Positions 59,635 through 64,000 of a DNA stretch of 64,000 nt are shown piece by piece (within the stretch, counting starts at the first letter, position 1; each line of letters opens with the position of its first letter). The notes under the pieces are model-generated. The model did not search any database and was not told the origin of the DNA. It worked only from the letters and a program-made list of their open reading frames with translations. Source of the DNA: Terriglobus saanensis SP1PR4 (GTDB lineage Bacteria > Acidobacteriota > Terriglobia > Terriglobales > Acidobacteriaceae); NCBI RefSeq assembly GCF_000179915.2, contig NC_014963.1, forward strand, positions 4,960,001 to 5,024,000, read 5' to 3'. Both the position numbers and the translations under genes were made by a program.

Positions 59635-62331
59635 CTACGGTTCCAAAACCCGCTCCTGGATCTCTGCTTTCTCGAAATCTTTCACAAAGGTTGAAAGGTC
59701 CAACGTTCTTCCTGCTGTGACCGCGAAGGGTGGAATCTGCACGGTCGTTGCTTTGCCGAAGGGTGTGCCCATCGGCTCGATAATCAGTTCTTTCAGCACA
59801 ATCGGTCGATCGTCGAACGTCCTGGTGATGTGGAGGAGAACTTTGCTTTCGGCGGGTGAGTACTCAAGACTGGCCCAGAAGCGTGGGAAGAAGAGCGGAA
59901 CCACCGTGTGTGTCTGGCCCGGAAGCAACACGGGCCCCAATGTCAGCCCGTGATGCGAGAGGTCCAGCGATGCATTGCTTAGCACCTCCGGGGCAAACCA
60001 CGTGACGGGTGCGGCAACGTAGGTCAGCTCAGCAGGATTCCAGAGGTTCTGGCTCCAGGTCCAACCATTACGCAGATGAACTAACTGAATGTGGCGCATC
60101 ATGCCCAGACCGTCTGCGACGTAGCCCAACTGGATCGCGGTCATGGCGGTGTAGCTTTCAAGATAAAAAGGCCAGGACCGCGAGCCCGGCATGTCGACGC
60201 CGCGCTGCATCTCCAGGTCCCACACTTTGGGAGCATAGAAGTCCGGAGTGCCGAGGACCGAGGTATGCAGTTGTTCGTAGATCGCTGACTTCGCCTGATC
60301 GTGCGGAAGGACATCTCCCCAACCGGCGTAGCGGCTCAGGAATTGGCCTGCGAGTTGTCCGCTGAAGAGACGGTCGTCGCGACGATGGGCTCCGCCGATG
60401 TCTGTTCCGTACGCGAAGAACCGGCCATTCCAAAGAGCATGAATGAGGCCAGCTTGCGTCTGCTTGAACTGAGTTTCGGCCTCATGGGACATCTGCGTAT
60501 CCCCAAGCGCATCGCCGAGCACGACTCCTGCGCGCAGTGCCGCCAGGTAAACGGTGCCGGTATAGACGGAGATCTCCGGGTGCGGAAAGTCGTCGTACGT
60601 TTGCCCTCCCACGGGAATGAAAGAGTCGTCCCGGATCTGCGCTTTCATGTACGCAAAGCCACGGCGGATGTGATCGGCATTCTTTTTGATGAAGGTATCG
60701 TCGCCGGTTTGCTGATAGTCCTTTGCCAACTGGATGACCCAGGCCCCGGTGTTATCGATCATCTTCTCGTGCGGAACGGGCGTATGCCCGTGGTCATCGG
60801 CGAGGCCTACAAAGTAGCTGCCATCGAAGTGAAGTATTCCGCCGTCGGTGTCCTGCGTATCGGCGAAGCGTTGCAGCTCGGCCCGGTCGAGCTGGGTGAA
60901 GAATTTTTGATAGAAGGGATGCGCTACGAGTCTCTGGTCCATCGTGCCCGCGAGGCCTCCCATGCCACCTTCCATCACGCTGAAGTCGCCACTCTTATTC
61001 AGCATGGTGTTGGTGTAGATGGTGTAGCCGCTATTGATGAGCTTGAACTTCAACCAGTCCGGCAAGGTGCTGTCGAGAATGGGTTTCTGCCAGGACAACG
61101 TCTCTCTCAGGATGCGTGCGCGCTCTGAGAACTCGTAGTGAATCAGGGATTGGAAGTCCGGAAAATAGTTTTGAAAGTAGCGACCATAGTCGCTGGTGCC
61201 GAACTGGACAGAGGCGTGTGGGAGCGTTGGTATGGACCATGTGATCAGAAATCGGAAGGTCTGCTTGCCTCCGCCTGCGATGTGGGCTTTGATGGCAACG
61301 ACGCTTGCGCCCGATAACTTTCCGCTCTGGCTGAGTGCGGTGGTCCCGGTGCGTGACGGAAAGGCTCCATCCTCGCGAAAGCTCTTCCATGAGTCGGCGT
61401 CTGTTTTACTCCATGCAGGATTGGTGCTGACGCTGCCACCCTCCGGCACCTCCGCGAGAATGGCCACGGCATTGATGTAATTCTGGAACGTGGCCTGGCG
61501 GATGGAGGGTGTAGCGGTAGAGAACTGTCGCAGACCATGAAGGCTATCCATCTGCAGAGCTTCCACCTGCGTTGCAGGAGAGGGAACGGCCACGAGCTTC
61601 TCTATATCGAACGCGCGGTCGTAACCGGTCTTCTCCGCTCCGGGTGCTACGTCGTAGATCCCACGCCCGACCAGGTCCGGCCACGAGAGAGCAACGGACG
61701 CTTCGACAGGCTTGGAGTCTGAGTTGGCAAGTGTGACTTCGATCCAGAAGCCGGGGAGTGACGAATCCTTGACGTTCTGCGGTGCCAAGCCGCTATAGGC
61801 AAAGACCGATACAAGGGAGTGCGGGCTGTTCGCAGAAGGATCGTCGAAGGCGATTCTCGCGGTCGGGAAGAGTCCTCGATAAGTGCTATGCCCATACGCA
61901 CCCATGCCGTAGGCGGTGCGACGGTCGCGCTGAAGCCGCACCGCAGCCACGTTACCCGAGGAGTCTTTCTCCCAGACGGCGAGAAAAGCTTCCGCATCCC
62001 ACTCAGGGTTCTCAGCGCGTGCCCGTGCCACACCGCTATCCGTGGCCCAGTTATTGACGGCGATGCGTGTGAAGTGGCCATCCGGAGCGAGGTCCACAGC
62101 ACCCACTCCTATGCCTCCAAGAGGAACGCCGCTTGGCCCTGGCGCGTCGTGCAGTGCGAGATAGTTGGGAGCCTCCGTATTCACGGTGTCCGTTGTGGCG
62201 GCGAAGCGGCTGTTGGCCTGCTGTGCACCGTAATCTTCTCCTGCCTGTGAGTGCGCCTCGCAGGAAAGAAGCAGAACCATAGCCAGGGCGATTTCCGCGC
62301 CCTGGATCCTCTTCGTAAAAATACTTTGCAT
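59635..62331 (-). CDS. Secreted GH116-family glycosidase, 898 aa
   Basis: A signal peptide (about residues 1-30) leads to a GBA2-type N-terminal domain, GVPLGGIGVGAVDLAPDGHF. An (alpha/alpha)6 barrel follows with NSGYTIYTNTMLNKSGDFSV, then FDGSYFVGLADDHGHTPVPHE and SVYTGTVYLAALRAGVVLGDAL. WDLEMQRGVDMPGSRSWPFYL and WNPAELTYVAAPVTWF come next. Glycoside hydrolase 116 members cleave beta-glucosides, including glucosylceramide. The ATG at 62331 is chosen because the signal peptide begins there. The gene lies opposite a TetR gene and may be its target. Confidence 0.88.
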   Translation of the reverse strand: MQSIFTKRIQGAEIALAMVLLLSCEAHSQAGEDYGAQQANSRFAATTDTVNTEAPNYLALHDAPGPSGVPLGGIGVGAVDLAPDGHFTRIAVNNWATDSGVARARAENPEWDAEAFLAVWEKDSSGNVAAVRLQRDRRTAYGMGAYGHSTYRGLFPTARIAFDDPSANSPHSLVSVFAYSGLAPQNVKDSSLPGFWIEVTLANSDSKPVEASVALSWPDLVGRGIYDVAPGAEKTGYDRAFDIEKLVAVPSPATQVEALQMDSLHGLRQFSTATPSIRQATFQNYINAVAILAEVPEGGSVSTNPAWSKTDADSWKSFREDGAFPSRTGTTALSQSGKLSGASVVAIKAHIAGGGKQTFRFLITWSIPTLPHASVQFGTSDYGRYFQNYFPDFQSLIHYEFSERARILRETLSWQKPILDSTLPDWLKFKLINSGYTIYTNTMLNKSGDFSVMEGGMGGLAGTMDQRLVAHPFYQKFFTQLDRAELQRFADTQDTDGGILHFDGSYFVGLADDHGHTPVPHEKMIDNTGAWVIQLAKDYQQTGDDTFIKKNADHIRRGFAYMKAQIRDDSFIPVGGQTYDDFPHPEISVYTGTVYLAALRAGVVLGDALGDTQMSHEAETQFKQTQAGLIHALWNGRFFAYGTDIGGAHRRDDRLFSGQLAGQFLSRYAGWGDVLPHDQAKSAIYEQLHTSVLGTPDFYAPKVWDLEMQRGVDMPGSRSWPFYLESYTAMTAIQLGYVADGLGMMRHIQLVHLRNGWTWSQNLWNPAELTYVAAPVTWFAPEVLSNASLDLSHHGLTLGPVLLPGQTHTVVPLFFPRFWASLEYSPAESKVLLHITRTFDDRPIVLKELIIEPMGTPFGKATTVQIPPFAVTAGRTLDLSTFVKDFEKAEIQERVLEP

Positions 62332-62512
62332 CGTTACCGTAGCCTTTGCATGTTTGCCAACAACTTTGTTTCTGAACTGGAACTCTGCCACATCTTTTCA
62401 GAGGCACTCTTATTTGAGCACTTCACAATGCAGGACGCATAACCAGGTCCGCTATGGCAGAATGCAGAATTCGAAGACTTCTCAGAAACCGAATAAATTC
62501 TTTTTGCGACTT

Positions 62513-62528
62513 TACCAATCGTTCGGTA
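62513..62528. promoter_or_regulatory. Candidate TetR operator
   Basis: TACCAATCGTTCGGTA differs from the perfect palindrome TACCGAACGTTCGGTA at two positions. It lies 53 bases before the TetR start and between the GH116 and TetR genes. It fits autoregulation and possible control of the glycosidase. Confidence 0.5.
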
Positions 62529-62581
62529 TCTATTATGCAGAGTCACTCAGACCTGACCGCTGTGGCGGTGCAAGGAGAGCT

Positions 62582-63142
62582 ATGGCAAACCGTATTATCA
62601 GTGACGAAGATTTTCTTGCAGCAGCGCTCGAGCTATTTCGAACATACGGTTTCGACGGTGTGAGCCTCAAGCAGCTTGCCGATGCGACCGGGTTGGAAAA
62701 AGCCAGTTTGTACTACCGCTATCCCGGCGGGAAGGATGAGATCGTCATTGCGGCTGCGCGGGAGGTCGCCAAGTGGTTTCAGGAGAACCTGATCGAGCCG
62801 TTGAAAGGCGGAGGTTCGACGCGGAAGCGAATCCTGGCCACGGCGGAGCGCCTTAGAGAGTTCTACTTCGGCGGGTCGAAGGCCTGCGTCACAGATGTGT
62901 TGTCTCTTCCGGGCGGACCGGACAAACTGCGAACGGCACTCAAAGGCGTCATGGAAGCGTTGATCCAATCGTTTACGGAGGTCGCCAGGGAAAGCGGTCT
63001 GTCCCCGTCGCTGGCCCGCTCGCGAGCTGAAGAGGCGCTTGTCCGCATCGAAGGCTCGCTCGTGGTGGCTCGTGTCCTGCGGGACACCTCGCCCTTTGAA
63101 CGAAGCCTCAAGGCGCTTCCGGAGCTTTTAACAAAAAGCTGA
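62582..63142 (+). CDS. TetR/AcrR family regulator, 186 aa
   Basis: Helix-turn-helix region FLAAALELFRTYGFDGVSLKQLADATGLEKASLYYRYPGGKDEI is canonical. The C-terminal ligand domain is short and helical (SFTEVARESGLSPSLARSRAEEAL). AAGGAG four bases before the ATG at 62582 decides the start; the longer open frame to 62354 is rejected. It is divergent from the GH116 gene. Confidence 0.94.
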   Translation: MANRIISDEDFLAAALELFRTYGFDGVSLKQLADATGLEKASLYYRYPGGKDEIVIAAAREVAKWFQENLIEPLKGGGSTRKRILATAERLREFYFGGSKACVTDVLSLPGGPDKLRTALKGVMEALIQSFTEVARESGLSPSLARSRAEEALVRIEGSLVVARVLRDTSPFERSLKALPELLTKS

Positions 63143-63231
63143 CCGACCTAAAAATGGAGTTGCGGTTTACAGGCAGCCCCGTTCACCAACTTCAAAGGCG
63201 TTGTTCACTACAACCATTTCGAGCAAAGATC

Positions 63232-64000
63232 TCAATTGCAGGTGCAGGTACCAGAAGAGCTCTGCGCAGAAGCGCAGGATCCGAGGACGATCGGCGGCCC
63301 TGGAGCGAGGATACAGGCGACGTGTCCACCCTTGCCTGCGCCGCGTACCGGCTCGATATCACCCGCAACGGCAATAGGTGGCTTATTTGTGCTGTCGTAA
63401 CTTATCTCAACCTTCGATTGATTGGCTTTGGTGATGGTATATGGCCACTCCGTCGTGTAATGCCCATCAGGCAAAAGCCCCCTGTAACTCGTCACCTTGT
63501 CGCCTATATAAACTCCGCCGGTACCCGCAACAATAAATCCACTGGCATTCAAGGACGAAGCATTTACGTTTCCCTTCGCATAGCCGTTGGAATCAGAGAA
63601 ACACCCTATAAATTCGTTATTGATTCCGCTGTCAACAAATCCATTGGTGTAGTTATCTTCAGTCTGGATCGCCATGATGATGTTGCGGAGACCCGACACG
63701 TACACCCCCGCTTCCGTACTGACAGTCGCACCATTCCAAATCACTTCGCCGGACATAAATCGGTTGTTCGCGCCGGCAAGATGTATCCCCGCCGTACCGT
63801 TGCGCTCAATCTGAAAGTTTGTAAAACTGCTATTCGTTCCAGAAGAAAAAATCCCATAAACCCCGTTATTGAAGACGTAAAAGTTATCAAAAAAGAGCAT
63901 GTAATTAAATGAGTTGATGTGGATTCCATCTGCTGAGCAGTTTGAAAACATCACTTCTTCGATATGGCCCCATTTTTGGGCGTTCACCGGCGCGGTCCGT
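63232..64000 (-). CDS. Right-handed beta-helix protein, N-terminal part cut by window edge
   Basis: The frame is open through the last base, so the start is beyond the window; a GTG at 63987 is only internal. The visible part has beta-helix repeats with Asn/Gly turns: SADGIHINSFNYMLFFDNF, NGVYGIFSSGTNSSFTNF and NGTAGIHLAGANNRFMSG, then AGVYVSGLRNIIMAIQTED. This is the pattern of phage tailspikes and pectate lyase-like proteins. The C-terminus ends in a Cys pair, TCTCN. It is convergent with the TetR gene, 90 bases away. The lower GC suggests acquired DNA. Confidence 0.75.
   Translation of the reverse strand, partial: RTAPVNAQKWGHIEEVMFSNCSADGIHINSFNYMLFFDNFYVFNNGVYGIFSSGTNSSFTNFQIERNGTAGIHLAGANNRFMSGEVIWNGATVSTEAGVYVSGLRNIIMAIQTEDNYTNGFVDSGINNEFIGCFSDSNGYAKGNVNASSLNASGFIVAGTGGVYIGDKVTSYRGLLPDGHYTTEWPYTITKANQSKVEISYDSTNKPPIAVAGDIEPVRGAGKGGHVACILAPGPPIVLGSCASAQSSSGTCTCN

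Overview
The window reads as chromosomal DNA of a soil acidobacterium of the Terriglobia / Acidobacteriaceae type (Terriglobus, Granulicella or Edaphobacter relatives). The evidence is two very large ADOP-type MacB/FtsX permeases, one behind a PadR regulator, a secreted GH116 enzyme, a PEP-CTERM sorted GDSL esterase, FG-GAP and NHL-like secreted propeller proteins, and high overall GC. This is inference from gene content; no ribosomal RNA or tRNA gene was found.

Layout. 1-5.1 kb: broken-off DUF3800 gene with a small partner, an orphan ADOP permease, a vapC remnant beside a hairpin repeat, an HU gene and a DUF2461 gene. 5.4-14.6 kb: acyltransferase, hydroxyacid dehydrogenase/LysR pair, a TetR-controlled operon of two flavin monooxygenases, an NAD-dependent SDR, an ABC-exporter remnant and an FG-GAP protein. 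15-22.7 kb: PEP-CTERM GDSL esterase, NTF2-like protein, YjbQ, a persulfide/sulfur module (TSUP and YgaP-like facing ArsR and MBL-rhodanese), a secreted M28 peptidase and a higBA-type locus whose toxin is frameshifted. 22.8-31 kb: UvrA2-like ATPase, KaiC-like ATPase with a PAS histidine kinase, an ECF sigma operon with two small proteins, and a YopT/C58-like cysteine protease. 31-41.4 kb: beta-helix protein, AlkD-like repair, GNAT, HD hydrolase, diguanylate cyclase, CBM9, a soluble histidine kinase, quinone reductase, SRPBCC and Gfo/Idh/MocA. 41.4-50.3 kb: a compact minus-strand run thrS-PhyH-HNH-phd-vapC, a lipoprotein propeller, an aminotransferase, DUF2252-HAD and a UBP zinc finger. 50.5-64 kb: PilT ATPase, PanE, a second TA pair, SDR/AraC pair, S41 peptidase-PadR-ADOP, GH116 opposite TetR, and a beta-helix gene running off the right edge.

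Functional links seen in the layout: several divergent regulator/target pairs share short intergenic regions with palindromes (TetR near 11.45 kb, ArsR near 18.0 kb, TetR near 62.5 kb), and PadR sits one base from its ADOP permease. Toxin-antitoxin genes are frequent (three loci plus one remnant).

The most unusual structural signal is a dispersed intergenic element made of consecutive short hairpins. It occurs at seven places between 3.6 and 48.2 kb, always in the same orientation. Its central hairpin differs in sequence between copies while still pairing, including a clear compensatory base change, which suggests selection for structure. No CRISPR array, insertion sequence, prophage or integrase was seen.
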